From contig JAPLFH010000049.1 in assembly GCA_026390815.1 (NCBI GenBank), forward strand, positions 1-64,000: a stretch of DNA of 64,000 bases. The letters are read 5' to 3'. The stretch is from Ignavibacteriales bacterium (GTDB lineage: Bacteria; Bacteroidota; Ignavibacteria; Ignavibacteriales; SURF-24). Both the position numbers and the translations under genes were made by a program. Below, piece by piece: positions 1 to 8,363 of this stretch. Within the stretch, counting starts at the first letter, position 1, and every line of letters starts with the position of its first letter. Under the pieces are notes generated by a model. The model worked only from the letters and a program-made list of their open reading frames with translations, searched no databases and was not told the DNA's origin.

Positions 1-727
1 GGAAGTTTCAAAATTTACCCGGAAAGATTTTGGGAAAGTCCTGTAAGTTTTGGAGAAACCCGCAACAAGTTATTACTAATCCAGAATAATTCTAGGAATG
101 TCCGGAAAGATTTTATGTAAGGTTTAAAAAAAATATTTACGCTTATGATGGAGGGTAGTGAAGATCAGGATCAAGAGTAGATATGTTTAAAAGAGACGAA
201 AATATAATTGTAACAATAAAAATAAAATCATAGATTGAAAAGAGATAATAACCAAATGAGTATATATCATAAGTGATTTTAATTTTTTTAGTGTTGACCG
301 TTTTCATGATCGTACCAGAAGCCCGCTTCAATAAGTAGTTGGGAAGGTTAGTTTGAGTAAGAGTACGGCAACATAGTAATATTTTAATTTTACTTCTTGC
401 AGTCCCTATTATTGGTTCACATAATAATTTTCAAAGGGAACTGTTTATAACAGAATGAATCATTTATATTTTACTTTACTAAATATATTTTGCCCAGAAG
501 GAGGAAGAGATGAGCTAACAGAAAGCCTTCCTAATGTTTATCTCTTTCTCAAATATTTATAAAAAGGATGCTATAAATTATATTATTCCTAGACTTGATA
601 TTTAACATAACAGAGCATGATCAAGATTCTTCCATAAAAACTGCGAAGGTGAGTGATTCAAATAATTCAACCCGGTAAGAGATTCTTTTTCAAATTCATT
701 TCTTTATATTTATTTGTAAAAAGAGAT
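1..727. other. Leading region without a supported gene
   Basis: No reading frame here has convincing coding character. The longest candidate, a minus-strand frame at 143-331, is isoleucine/phenylalanine rich, has no recognisable motif and no good ribosome site. A 13-base word (ccggaaagatttt) occurs twice, near 20 and 101. Around 507-555 there is an imperfect hairpin (ggaagagat opposite atctctttc), without a T-run. The stretch just before 734 presumably carries the promoter of the first operon, but I cannot point to it. The region could be the remains of a lost gene; nothing recognisable survives. Confidence 0.5.
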
Positions 728-733
728 ATGCTA

Positions 734-1084
734 ATGAAAAAATCTGTTTCGGAGACACGTAAATACCGGTTAGATATGAATGAGAAAATTCTAAACTCGG
801 GCTTCCGCGATTATAATAAATTCTTTGCTCTTGATAACAAAGCTTACTTAGCTGGCGCCCTACCAGCAAAGATGAAAGAGTTGATGGGACTTGTTGGCTC
901 GATGGTACTTAGGTGTAACGATTGCATTTTCTACCATATCGATAGATCGGTTCAGGAAGGTGCAACAAGAGAAGAATTGTACGAATCTTTTAACATTGCT
1001 CTAATTGTTGGCGGTTCCATTGTAATTCCACACCTCCGTTATGCAATGGAAGTTCTGGATGAATTATTATCTGAAAAAGAATAA
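734..1084 (+). CDS. Carboxymuconolactone decarboxylase-family (AhpD-like) protein
   Basis: Small alpha-helical protein of the CMD/AhpD family, about 116 residues from the preferred start. The family signature is visible as C-x2-C-x3-H (RCNDCIFYH), preceded by a helix containing MKELMGLVGSMVL and followed by the typical glycine-rich helix (IVGGSIVIPHL). In AhpD-type members the two cysteines form a redox disulfide used in peroxide defence; in others the role is unknown. The frame is open from a GTG at 653, but the ATG at 734 has a better placed AAGAGA and gives the usual family length; an ATG at 728 is also possible. It begins a four-gene plus-strand cluster, 14 bases before an amidohydrolase. 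Family assignment is firm; the substrate is not known. Confidence 0.8.
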   Translation: MKKSVSETRKYRLDMNEKILNSGFRDYNKFFALDNKAYLAGALPAKMKELMGLVGSMVLRCNDCIFYHIDRSVQEGATREELYESFNIALIVGGSIVIPHLRYAMEVLDELLSEKE

Positions 1085-1098
1085 AGAGAAAATTATAG

Positions 1099-2439
1099 AT
1101 GGAAAAAACACTTCTAATTCCAAAACAAATTGTTACTGCAAATCCTGAAAATGAAATTTTAAGAAACTTTGCGGTTGAGATTGATGGAAATGTGATTACA
1201 AGAATCGCGAGCCTTTCCGAAATAGATACAGGTAATTATGATGGATTAATACTTCATTATCCTTCATTAACATTAATACCCGGTTTTGTGCAAACTCATA
1301 TTCATCTTTGCCAAACACTTTTCCGTGGTTGTGCTGATGATCTGGAATTGCTTGATTGGCTTCAGAAAAAAATATTCCCGTTTGAGAATGCTCACGATGA
1401 AAATTCGCTTAGAATGTCGGCTAAGATCGGCATCAACGAATTAATAACCGGAGGAACTACAACAATTTTAGATATGGGAACCATCAATCACCAGGAAATA
1501 ATTTTTGAAGAATTGATTACTTCCGGTATACGCGCTATTGCCGGTAAATGTATGGTGGATATAAATGATCTCCTCCCGGAATTCAGAGAATCAACTGAAG
1601 ACTCGATTAGAACATCTTACGATTTAGCAAAACAATTTCATGATAAGGAGAATGGCAGAATAAAATACGGATTTGCGCCGCGCTTTGTTCTTTCCTGCAC
1701 AGAAAAACTTTTAAAGGAAACTGCTTTGATGGCAGAGGAATTTGTAGGAAGCATTTACCACACACACTCTTCAGAGAATAAAAGTGAAATAGAGGAAGTT
1801 AGAAGATTGCATTCAAAGGAAAATATAGAGTACTTTAATCATCTTGGAATTCTTAATAACTGGACTATACTTGCACATTGCGTTCACACAAGCGAAAATG
1901 AAATTGAAATATTAAAAAGAACCGATACTCGAATTGCTCATTGTCCATCTTCCAATCTTAAGTTGGGTTCTGGTATTGCTAACATTCCGCGATATATTAA
2001 GGAAGGGATAAAAGTTTCTCTTGGTGCGGATGGTGCTCCCTGCAATAATAATTTAAGTGCGTTTACAGAAATGCGGCTGGCAGCTTTAATCCAAAAACCT
2101 TTTCACTCACCAACAGTAATGAATGCACAGAATGTATTTCGACTGGCTACAATTGACGGAGCAAAAGCTCTTAATCTTGATAATGATATTGGCAGTATTG
2201 AAGTTGGGAAGAAAGCGGATTTGGTTATGTTAAATTTGGAATCACCAAATCTTTCTTTATCCGAAGAGGACAATTCAATTTATTCGAACATTGTTTATTC
2301 CTGCACTAAAGAATCCGTAAGAGAAGTTATAATTGATGGTGAATGGAATGTTAAATCAGGAAGATCATTATTATATGATGAAACCGAGTTGTATTTTGAA
2401 GGGCAACAGGAATTAAAAAATCTGCTTAAAAGAATTTAA
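1099..2439 (+). CDS. Amidohydrolase, MTA/SAH deaminase type
   Basis: Metal-dependent amidohydrolase of the chlorohydrolase/TrzA branch, most like 5-methylthioadenosine/S-adenosylhomocysteine deaminases. The metal ligands are visible in order: H-x-H in QTHIHL (about residue 67), the acid/histidine segment HTHSSEN (about 220), LAHCVH (about 255), and the aspartate of SLGADGAP (about 313). LFRGCADDLELLDWL after the H-x-H is typical of this branch. Length of 446 residues is normal. A purine-nucleoside or related deaminase acting in salvage of methylthio- or S-adenosyl compounds is the best guess; other aminohydrolases in the family (guanine, s-triazine) share all these motifs. It lies 12 bases ahead of rdgB, which also handles purine nucleotides. 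Confidence 0.8.
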   Translation: MEKTLLIPKQIVTANPENEILRNFAVEIDGNVITRIASLSEIDTGNYDGLILHYPSLTLIPGFVQTHIHLCQTLFRGCADDLELLDWLQKKIFPFENAHDENSLRMSAKIGINELITGGTTTILDMGTINHQEIIFEELITSGIRAIAGKCMVDINDLLPEFRESTEDSIRTSYDLAKQFHDKENGRIKYGFAPRFVLSCTEKLLKETALMAEEFVGSIYHTHSSENKSEIEEVRRLHSKENIEYFNHLGILNNWTILAHCVHTSENEIEILKRTDTRIAHCPSSNLKLGSGIANIPRYIKEGIKVSLGADGAPCNNNLSAFTEMRLAALIQKPFHSPTVMNAQNVFRLATIDGAKALNLDNDIGSIEVGKKADLVMLNLESPNLSLSEEDNSIYSNIVYSCTKESVREVIIDGEWNVKSGRSLLYDETELYFEGQQELKNLLKRI

Positions 2440-2451
2440 AGGAAAGCAATT

Positions 2452-3036
2452 TTGAAAGAATTAGTTTTTGCATCCAGCAATCCAGGAAAAATTATAGAAG
2501 TAAGAAAAATTTTTGATGGAGGTGATTTCCATATTATTTCTCTGCTCGATTTGAATGATGTTCCTGAAATTGTTGAAGATGGACTTACATTTGAAGAAAA
2601 TGCCAAAAAGAAAGCAACCATAATTTATGAAAAGTATATGCTGCCTACCATAGCAGATGATTCTGGATTGGTAGTAGAGCAGCTTAATGGAGCACCCGGA
2701 GTAATTTCTGCAAGGTATTCTTACGAAGGCTGCACCTACGATGAAAATAACAAGAAACTATTAAAAGAACTTTCTATGTTTTCACCTCCGCACAAAGCTA
2801 AATTTGTTTGTTGTGCGGTTTATATCGATGAAAAAAAATATTATTCAGCTCTTGGCGAAGTTAAGGGTATAATTATTAATGAAGCGAGAGGTAAATTGGG
2901 TTTTGGCTACGATCCAATTTTTTTACCGGATGGTTATGATAAAACTTTGGCAGAATTGAATCTGGACGAAAAGAATAAAATCAGCCACCGTGCAAAAGCA
3001 TTTAAAAAATTAAGCAAGTTGGTTTTTAATTTATAA
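2452..3036 (+). CDS. rdgB: XTP/dITP diphosphatase (non-canonical purine NTP pyrophosphatase)
   Basis: Ham1/RdgB house-cleaning enzyme that hydrolyses dITP, ITP and XTP to the monophosphate plus pyrophosphate, keeping deaminated purines out of DNA and RNA. All family motifs are present: SSNPGK at the N-terminus, FEENAKKKA, ADDSGL, GAPGVISARYS, GFGYDP and SHRAKAF near the C-terminus. Length of 194 residues is normal. The start is a TTG at 2452, since SSNPGK begins only eight residues later and no ATG precedes it. It sits 12 bases after the amidohydrolase and overlaps the next gene by one base (TAATG), so the cluster is probably co-transcribed. Confidence 0.95.
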   Translation: MKELVFASSNPGKIIEVRKIFDGGDFHIISLLDLNDVPEIVEDGLTFEENAKKKATIIYEKYMLPTIADDSGLVVEQLNGAPGVISARYSYEGCTYDENNKKLLKELSMFSPPHKAKFVCCAVYIDEKKYYSALGEVKGIIINEARGKLGFGYDPIFLPDGYDKTLAELNLDEKNKISHRAKAFKKLSKLVFNL

Positions 3037-3851
3037 TGAAATCGATAAAACTACAATTGAAGTTATTTCTGATATTTCTTTTATCAATACATTTTATTTC
3101 TTGCAGTAAAAAGTCCAACCCTGCTGATACTAATTTAAATAATCAAGATTCTGCTCTGCAATATTATCCAGGCAACGGCGGAAGTAAATTTAATTATGCG
3201 GTTGAAACGGTTACTCAAGCTGGTATATCTTTTATGGGTTCAAGAATGGTTTCCTTTACTGGCTTGCAAAAAGTTAACAATACGGAATACTTTGTTCAAT
3301 TAAATTCTACAAAACTCAGATTGGATACTGTGAAAACAAACGCATTTTTTAGACGAACTAATGCTGGCGTTTATTTTTTTCTTGATACCACTGGAGTTTA
3401 TAAATATTACCAGGCTACACCAGGTTCTTCAGCTTCTATGGACTTTGACAGAGAATTAATTGTTTATTCACGTTACCTGGATCAGAGCGCATCCTGGAAA
3501 GTGTACAAAATTGGATTGAACTTTACAGATTTGGCATCGTATAATATTATTGATTTGATAGCAAATTACCTTGTGCGTGAAGATATCAGTTTGAATTTAA
3601 CCAGCGGACAGGTAACTATGTCAGCTGAAAAAATAAAATATACACTCAACCTTCGTATTCCGGATAAAAACGATCCGGGTAAATTTAGCTTTAGTAGTTT
3701 TGCAGCTTTTATGTGGTTTGTTAAAGATATTGGCATTGTAAAGCTACAAGGAAATATGGCAGTAATTGAAGTACTAACCGGTAGTAGTACTAACCTGAGC
3801 GATACGAGTCAGACTATGACACAGAATTTAATTTCATACGAGATTAAATGA
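3036..3851 (+). CDS. Lipoprotein of unknown function
   Basis: Predicted lipoprotein of 271 residues. The first 24 residues form a signal peptide with a hydrophobic core and end in a lipobox-like FISC, so the mature protein would be attached through Cys24. The rest is a soluble, beta-strand-like sequence rich in Tyr, Asn, Ser and Thr without a motif I recognise. Its start codon overlaps the rdgB stop codon by one base, so it is likely translated by coupling. Its stop lies 15 bases from the end of the convergent ubiE gene, with no clear terminator between. Nothing indicates a specific function. Confidence 0.75.
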   Translation: MKSIKLQLKLFLIFLLSIHFISCSKKSNPADTNLNNQDSALQYYPGNGGSKFNYAVETVTQAGISFMGSRMVSFTGLQKVNNTEYFVQLNSTKLRLDTVKTNAFFRRTNAGVYFFLDTTGVYKYYQATPGSSASMDFDRELIVYSRYLDQSASWKVYKIGLNFTDLASYNIIDLIANYLVREDISLNLTSGQVTMSAEKIKYTLNLRIPDKNDPGKFSFSSFAAFMWFVKDIGIVKLQGNMAVIEVLTGSSTNLSDTSQTMTQNLISYEIK

Positions 3852-3866
3852 AAAAATTCTTTGCAA

Positions 3867-4553
3867 TCATTTCAATTTTGTAGCGATAACTACCTGTACA
3901 ATTCCAAATGTTAGTGGATGAACTTCAACAGTTTGGAATCCTGCACTTCTTAACAAATCCTGCAATTTTATCTTTTCATCAAATTCATTTACAGATTCCG
4001 GTAAATAAGTGTACGCCTCGTTGTCTTTGGAAATAATTCTTCCAATAAGAGGAAGGATTTTGTTGAAGTAAAACCGGTACAACACTTTAAATAATTTGTG
4101 TTTTGGTAATCGGAATTCTAAAATTGTTAATTTCCCATTTGGTTTTAGAATTTTCACAAAAGAATTGAAAGCTTTTGGAATGTCGTAGAAATTTCTAACT
4201 CCGAATGCTACAGTAATGTTAGTAAAAGATTTTTCCTTGAATGGAGGAAATTCAGCAACCATTTGAATTGAGTTACCTCTAATCCAATTAGCTTTTTTGT
4301 TGAATAATTTTAACATCTGAATTGAAAGATCGGCGCCAAATATATTTTTCACTCCAAGTTTTTTAGCTGTGATTGCAAAATCACCTGTACCGCAGGCAAC
4401 ATCCAGCAACACAGAATTGCTATTCAGCTTTGTAAGTTTTAGCGCTTTATTTCTCCAGTAAATGTCGGTACCAAAACTTAAAAGGTGATTCAGCAGATCA
4501 TAACGATGCGCAATCGTATCAAAAATTCTTTTAACCTGGTTTCTTTTTTCCAT
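3867..4553 (-). CDS. ubiE: Demethylmenaquinone methyltransferase
   Basis: Class I SAM-dependent methyltransferase of the UbiE/MenG family, catalysing the last C-methylation of menaquinone (and of ubiquinone where present). Visible signatures are AHRYDLLNHLLSFG near the N-terminus, the SAM-binding LDVACGTGDFA (about residue 51), the family segment AFGVRNF and the later LTILEFRLP. Length of 228 residues is normal. In this group of bacteria menaquinone is the expected quinone, so menG would be an equally fitting name. The gene is divergent from the small cysteine protein at 4630, with a 76-base shared upstream region. Confidence 0.93.
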   Translation of the reverse strand: MEKRNQVKRIFDTIAHRYDLLNHLLSFGTDIYWRNKALKLTKLNSNSVLLDVACGTGDFAITAKKLGVKNIFGADLSIQMLKLFNKKANWIRGNSIQMVAEFPPFKEKSFTNITVAFGVRNFYDIPKAFNSFVKILKPNGKLTILEFRLPKHKLFKVLYRFYFNKILPLIGRIISKDNEAYTYLPESVNEFDEKIKLQDLLRSAGFQTVEVHPLTFGIVQVVIATKLK

Positions 4554-4629
4554 TTTGATCTATAAAAATTGTGGTCTTGAAACTATGTTACTTAATAATT
4601 AATTTCGATTAAGAGATAAGGACAAACAA

Positions 4630-4956
4630 ATGAATAAATACAAGAAAGCTATCCGGGAAAATGTCTGCTCTGTCTGTGTTGATTCTTCAGATAGCGGAGA
4701 ATGTACACTAACAGAAATTGAAATCTGTGCAGTTGAAAAATTTCTACCGCAAATTGTAAAAGTTGTTCATTCCATTCAAAGCGATGATGTATTCGATTAT
4801 GTTGATCTGCTGCGTAAAAACGTTTGCGTTTATTGCCGTGCACAGGACGAGATAAATAATTGTTATTTACGAGAAGATGCAAATTGCTCACTTGATAGAT
4901 ACTTTCCACTTATTGTTGAAACAATACAGAAGGTTGATAAAACTATTTCCGTTTAG
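4630..4956 (+). CDS. Small duplicated four-cysteine protein, unknown function
   Basis: A 108-residue protein I do not recognise. It is an internal duplication: each half starts with R-x-N-V and carries four cysteines at exactly the same spacing, C-x2-C-x8-C-x7-C (residues about 13-33 and 61-81), then an aromatic/hydrophobic helix with (F/Y)-x-P-x-I-V. Eight cysteines in two sets suggest two metal sites (zinc or iron-sulfur) or a thiol-based cytoplasmic role; there is no signal peptide. The start at 4630 is supported by AAGG nine bases upstream. It is divergent from ubiE, and its 3 prime end overlaps the convergent PAP2 gene by 14 bases. Coding is supported by the conserved duplication itself. 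Confidence 0.75.
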   Translation: MNKYKKAIRENVCSVCVDSSDSGECTLTEIEICAVEKFLPQIVKVVHSIQSDDVFDYVDLLRKNVCVYCRAQDEINNCYLREDANCSLDRYFPLIVETIQKVDKTISV

Positions 4957-5896
4957 ATAAATAAAACTCCTGCTTAACCGTAAAGCGCTGCCAGTAATTG
5001 AAAATAAATTTTGCACTCCACATAGTTAAAACCATAAAAGCAAATCCGCCAACCAAATCAATAACATAATGATAACGTAAATAAACAGTAGCGATAATTA
5101 AGAGAATGCCGTTTGGAATTAAAAAATATTTTGATTTAACATTCAGCTTTGCAGAAAGATACATTATTATTAATGTCATCTGGGTGTGTCCACTCGGAAA
5201 AACGTCCCGCTGAACAATATCAACAGGATTAAGTGTACCAGTTGGGATCGATTCACCCATGTTCGTAATCTCTCTTAAGAAATTAGTAATGAGCAATCCT
5301 GGTAAGTCATTTCCTATTTTAGAAAAATCGTGAAGTGTAAATCGTGGACCAACTGCTGGTAATATAAAATATCCCAAATAGGAAAGAAAGAATCCGTACA
5401 CTATGCAGAACACGCTGTAATCCAATTCAATCCATTTATTTTTAAGCATCAGGTTAATACCAAGAATAAGCGGAAGGAAATAAAAAGTAGCGTAAACAAT
5501 TTGCAGCAATTCTGTAAAAAATGGATTTGCGATTTTAAACAACACTAGCGTTGGATCAACTCCAAAAATAAACCGGTCAATTGAAATCAAAACGGAGTCA
5601 TAATCAGTTGGTCTTATCGGTCTTAGCATTAAATATATTTCTTTGAAGATGAACAAAATGAGCGGGAATAAGTAAAAGTAGTGAAGATATTTCCATATTT
5701 TTTTCAATGAATGATTGTCATAATAGGCAACAATTAAAATAAAAATCATCACCATAAAATTAACTATTGCCAGATAGAACCACGGATGAATGGTTGAGCA
5801 GAAAACTATATTAACAAGTGATAGAAAGAGAAAAAAAATAGTGACTACAAAATCGATAGCATTGAGGTTTAGAAAAAGTGATTTAATCGATTTCAT
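4943..5896 (-). CDS. PAP2-superfamily membrane phosphatase/transferase
   Basis: Integral membrane protein of 317 residues with about six hydrophobic segments. The PAP2 active-site pattern is present in the inositol phosphorylceramide synthase-like form: PAVGPR (about residue 180), PSGHTQ (about 237), and RYHYVIDLVGG near the C-terminus, giving the Ser-Gly-His and the final His/Asp of the charge relay. Members dephosphorylate lipid phosphates or transfer phospho-head groups at the outer face of the membrane. The gene begins 47 bases after rsmA on the same strand and is probably co-transcribed with it. The substrate cannot be told; a phosphatidate, undecaprenyl pyrophosphate or sphingolipid-type reaction is possible. 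Confidence 0.82.
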   Translation of the reverse strand: MKSIKSLFLNLNAIDFVVTIFFLFLSLVNIVFCSTIHPWFYLAIVNFMVMIFILIVAYYDNHSLKKIWKYLHYFYLFPLILFIFKEIYLMLRPIRPTDYDSVLISIDRFIFGVDPTLVLFKIANPFFTELLQIVYATFYFLPLILGINLMLKNKWIELDYSVFCIVYGFFLSYLGYFILPAVGPRFTLHDFSKIGNDLPGLLITNFLREITNMGESIPTGTLNPVDIVQRDVFPSGHTQMTLIIMYLSAKLNVKSKYFLIPNGILLIIATVYLRYHYVIDLVGGFAFMVLTMWSAKFIFNYWQRFTVKQEFYLSKRK

Positions 5897-5943
5897 CAGG
5901 TGGTTAGTTCATTATACATTTTGTTGGTGGAATAATCATCTTA

Positions 5944-6747
5944 TCAATTGGTTTCTTCTTTTGTTAATGTTTTTTCCTGTACAAATTTTGTTAATACAAT
6001 AAAATCTTTTTGGTCCAATTGCTCAGCACGAAGTGACAAATCGATACCACTGTTTTCAAAATTTAGCTTACCAAATATACTATTATTTAAAGAATTCTTT
6101 AACGTTTTTCTCCTGTTCCCAAAGCAAGCCTTAACTACCTTTATAAATAACTTATCGAATTTAAAATCACTTAAACCAGGTTTAAAATAAATATGAACAA
6201 CAGCAGAAAAAATTTTCGGTTTTGGATAGAATACATTTGGCGATACCTTAAAACAAAATTTAATTTCAGAAAAATAGTTTAAAACTATACAAAAAATTCC
6301 ATAATCCTTGGTTCCTTTTTGTGCCGTCATTCTTTTTGCCACTTCGTATTGTACCATAAAGACAGCATCATTAATGATTGATGAGTTTTCTATCAATTTG
6401 AAAACTATGGGTGAAGTTAAATTGTATGGAATATTTCCGACAACGCGCAACTTCTGATTAGAATTATTATGGATGGAATGCAAATCCAGTTTAAGAAAAT
6501 CCTGATTGATTAAGTTTAACTCCGGGTACAATTCCTTAAGCTGCTCTATAACCCGGTTATCAATTTCAACTGCATAAAGATTTTTGTTTCTCCTATACAA
6601 TTCTTTAGTAAGAACACCTAACCCTGGACCAATTTCAATTATTGCCTCGTTATTTTGTGGAGATATTTCTTCCACAATTTTTGCAACAATGTTCTGATCA
6701 ACAAGGTAATTTTGTCCAAACTTCTTTAATGGTCTTACTCTTTCCAT
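5944..6747 (-). CDS. rsmA: 16S rRNA (adenine1518/1519-N6)-dimethyltransferase
   Basis: KsgA/RsmA, which dimethylates two adjacent adenosines in the 3 prime terminal helix of 16S rRNA during small-subunit assembly. Motifs seen: KKFGQNYLVD at the N-terminus, the SAM-binding IEIGPGLGVLT, and the catalytic NIPYN (VVGNIPYNLTSP). The C-terminal half contains FGNRRKTLKNSL, typical of the family. I place the start at the ATG at 6747; a TTG four codons upstream (6759) is in frame but less likely. The gene is divergent from the exported protein at 6898 and leads into the PAP2 gene. Confidence 0.95.
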   Translation of the reverse strand: MERVRPLKKFGQNYLVDQNIVAKIVEEISPQNNEAIIEIGPGLGVLTKELYRRNKNLYAVEIDNRVIEQLKELYPELNLINQDFLKLDLHSIHNNSNQKLRVVGNIPYNLTSPIVFKLIENSSIINDAVFMVQYEVAKRMTAQKGTKDYGIFCIVLNYFSEIKFCFKVSPNVFYPKPKIFSAVVHIYFKPGLSDFKFDKLFIKVVKACFGNRRKTLKNSLNNSIFGKLNFENSGIDLSLRAEQLDQKDFIVLTKFVQEKTLTKEETN

Positions 6748-6897
6748 ATTATTATTCAATTAAAGAAAATATCAATGTCAATGATATCTGTCTGATATTT
6801 TTGAGTTTTATTCTTTGGTTAAATTTAAAAATCTATATATATTCTAAAAGGAATATAACTATAATAAAATATTTTAAACAAAATAAAGGGAGCGCAT

Positions 6898-7290
6898 ATG
6901 AAAAATTATTTCTACTTATTCGTACTTTTTTTAATCTTTGTTGGCTTTCAACAAAAAGTAGTGGCTCAATCCTGTGACTTATTATACTTCTGCGTAAAAT
7001 ATGATGGAAAAGAAATTGATTGCAGCGACAGGTTTACTGCCGGTAAAATTACGGTTATGGCTAAATTAGCAAAAGAAATTTTCTTCACAAAAGTTATCGT
7101 TCAGCTTGATAAGTATAATCCGCGCGAAGGGAAGTTTGAGTATGTTAGAGAATATCCTTTCGATACAGAATCGACTATGACTTATATCTTTTTTAATGAA
7201 ATTGAATTCACTGATCGGGGATTTTACCGGGTCTTTTTACTCGATCCGGATAAAAATACAATTACCAGTGCATTAGTAGAAATAATTTAA
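6898..7290 (+). CDS. Small exported protein, unknown function
   Basis: A 130-residue protein with a clear signal peptide: Lys2, a Phe/Leu-rich core, and a likely signal peptidase I site after VVAQ near residue 24. The mature part is about 106 residues with three cysteines near the N-terminus (SCDLLYFC and IDCSD) and alternating hydrophobic pattern suggesting a beta-sandwich. No known motif is seen. A strong AAAGGGAG ribosome site at 6885-6892 supports the start. It is followed 52 bases later by the ROK kinase gene on the same strand, so co-transcription is possible. Export is well supported; no function can be proposed. Confidence 0.78.
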   Translation: MKNYFYLFVLFLIFVGFQQKVVAQSCDLLYFCVKYDGKEIDCSDRFTAGKITVMAKLAKEIFFTKVIVQLDKYNPREGKFEYVREYPFDTESTMTYIFFNEIEFTDRGFYRVFLLDPDKNTITSALVEII

Positions 7291-7342
7291 ATATTCATTC
7301 AGTTATCGTATTTTACTCCTGTAAATTTTCTGGAGAAAAAAA

Positions 7343-8329
7343 TTGGTTAAAAATTACATCATCAGTGTAGATTTTGGCGGAACAAAAATACTGGCTGCAT
7401 TGATCAATCCAAAAGGCAAGATCATTGCTAGATCAAAAACTGTAACGCAACCGGATAGCGGTAAAGCGGGAATGTTTAAAGCCCTTGTGTTGACAATTAA
7501 AAATGTTTTAGCAGAAGGTGAAGTTGAAGAAGGTAGTGTAAAAGCAATTTGTGTTGGAATTCCCGGTTCAGTAAATCCATATACTGGCATTATCGGATCA
7601 GCACCAAACTTAAAAATTTCCAATTTTAATTTTCGGGAAGTTCTTGCTAAACATTTTTCCATTCCCATTTTAATTGAAAATGATGTTAATCTTGGAGCGC
7701 TCGGTATTCTGCGGTATGAATTAAAGAAGGAAGGTACAAATGTTCTTGTAGTTTTTGTTGGAACCGGTATTGGCGGCGCTTTAATATTTGATAGAAAACT
7801 TTACAGGGGTACAAATTATTTTGCCGGAGAAATTGGTCATATGGTTATTCAGCCAAATGGACCGCTTTGTGGATGTGGAAAACATGGTTGCTTTGAAGCT
7901 CTGGCAAGCAGGCTTGCAATTGTTAGAGATATTAGAAAAGATTTGAAGAAAAAGAAACGAGGTGTTTTAAAACACTTTGCCATTGGTAACAAACCGATTA
8001 AGAGTAAAGCTCTTGCTCTTGCAATTAAAAAGTTGGATCCTATTGCAGTTAAAAACGTAACCAAGGCTTGTGTGATAATTGGACAAAACCTTGCAAGTAT
8101 CACCAACCTTTTGAATCTTGATATGATAGTTCTTGGTGGCGGAGTTATAGAAGCACTTGGAAAGTTTATGCTCCCCAAAATTAAAGCATCATTTAAGGAT
8201 TATGTTTTGAAAGATGCCGGCAGAGAAGTGCAAATAATTGCTACTGCGCTTGGTGATGATGCAGCACTTTATGGTGGACTTGCACTGGCTGACGAAATGG
8301 AAGAATTAACAAGGAAAAATAATAGTTAA
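7343..8329 (+). CDS. ROK-family sugar kinase (glucokinase-like)
   Basis: ROK family kinase, most likely a glucokinase or related hexose/N-acetylhexosamine kinase. Seen in order: the phosphate-1 motif DFGGTK at residues 9-14, the catalytic-aspartate segment ENDVN (about 112), the GTGIGGALI loop, GEIGH, and the ROK zinc site C-G-C-G-K-x-G-C (about 174-181). The absence of an N-terminal helix-turn-helix makes it an enzyme and not a ROK repressor. The start is a TTG at 7343, preceded by TGGAGA; the DFGGTK motif leaves no room for a later start. Its end is convergent with the large histidine kinase at 8364. Confidence 0.88.
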   Translation: MVKNYIISVDFGGTKILAALINPKGKIIARSKTVTQPDSGKAGMFKALVLTIKNVLAEGEVEEGSVKAICVGIPGSVNPYTGIIGSAPNLKISNFNFREVLAKHFSIPILIENDVNLGALGILRYELKKEGTNVLVVFVGTGIGGALIFDRKLYRGTNYFAGEIGHMVIQPNGPLCGCGKHGCFEALASRLAIVRDIRKDLKKKKRGVLKHFAIGNKPIKSKALALAIKKLDPIAVKNVTKACVIIGQNLASITNLLNLDMIVLGGGVIEALGKFMLPKIKASFKDYVLKDAGREVQIIATALGDDAALYGGLALADEMEELTRKNNS

Positions 8330-8363
8330 GAATAAGGTGAATTTGAAATTGTAAAGTGCAAAC

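Noticed and set aside
143-331. Minus-strand reading frame of 62 codons
   Set aside because: Ile/Phe-rich composition of AT-rich non-coding DNA, no ribosome site and no motif.
7343-8329. ROK protein as a transcription repressor
   Set aside because: No N-terminal helix-turn-helix and the phosphate-binding DFGGTK begins at residue 9.
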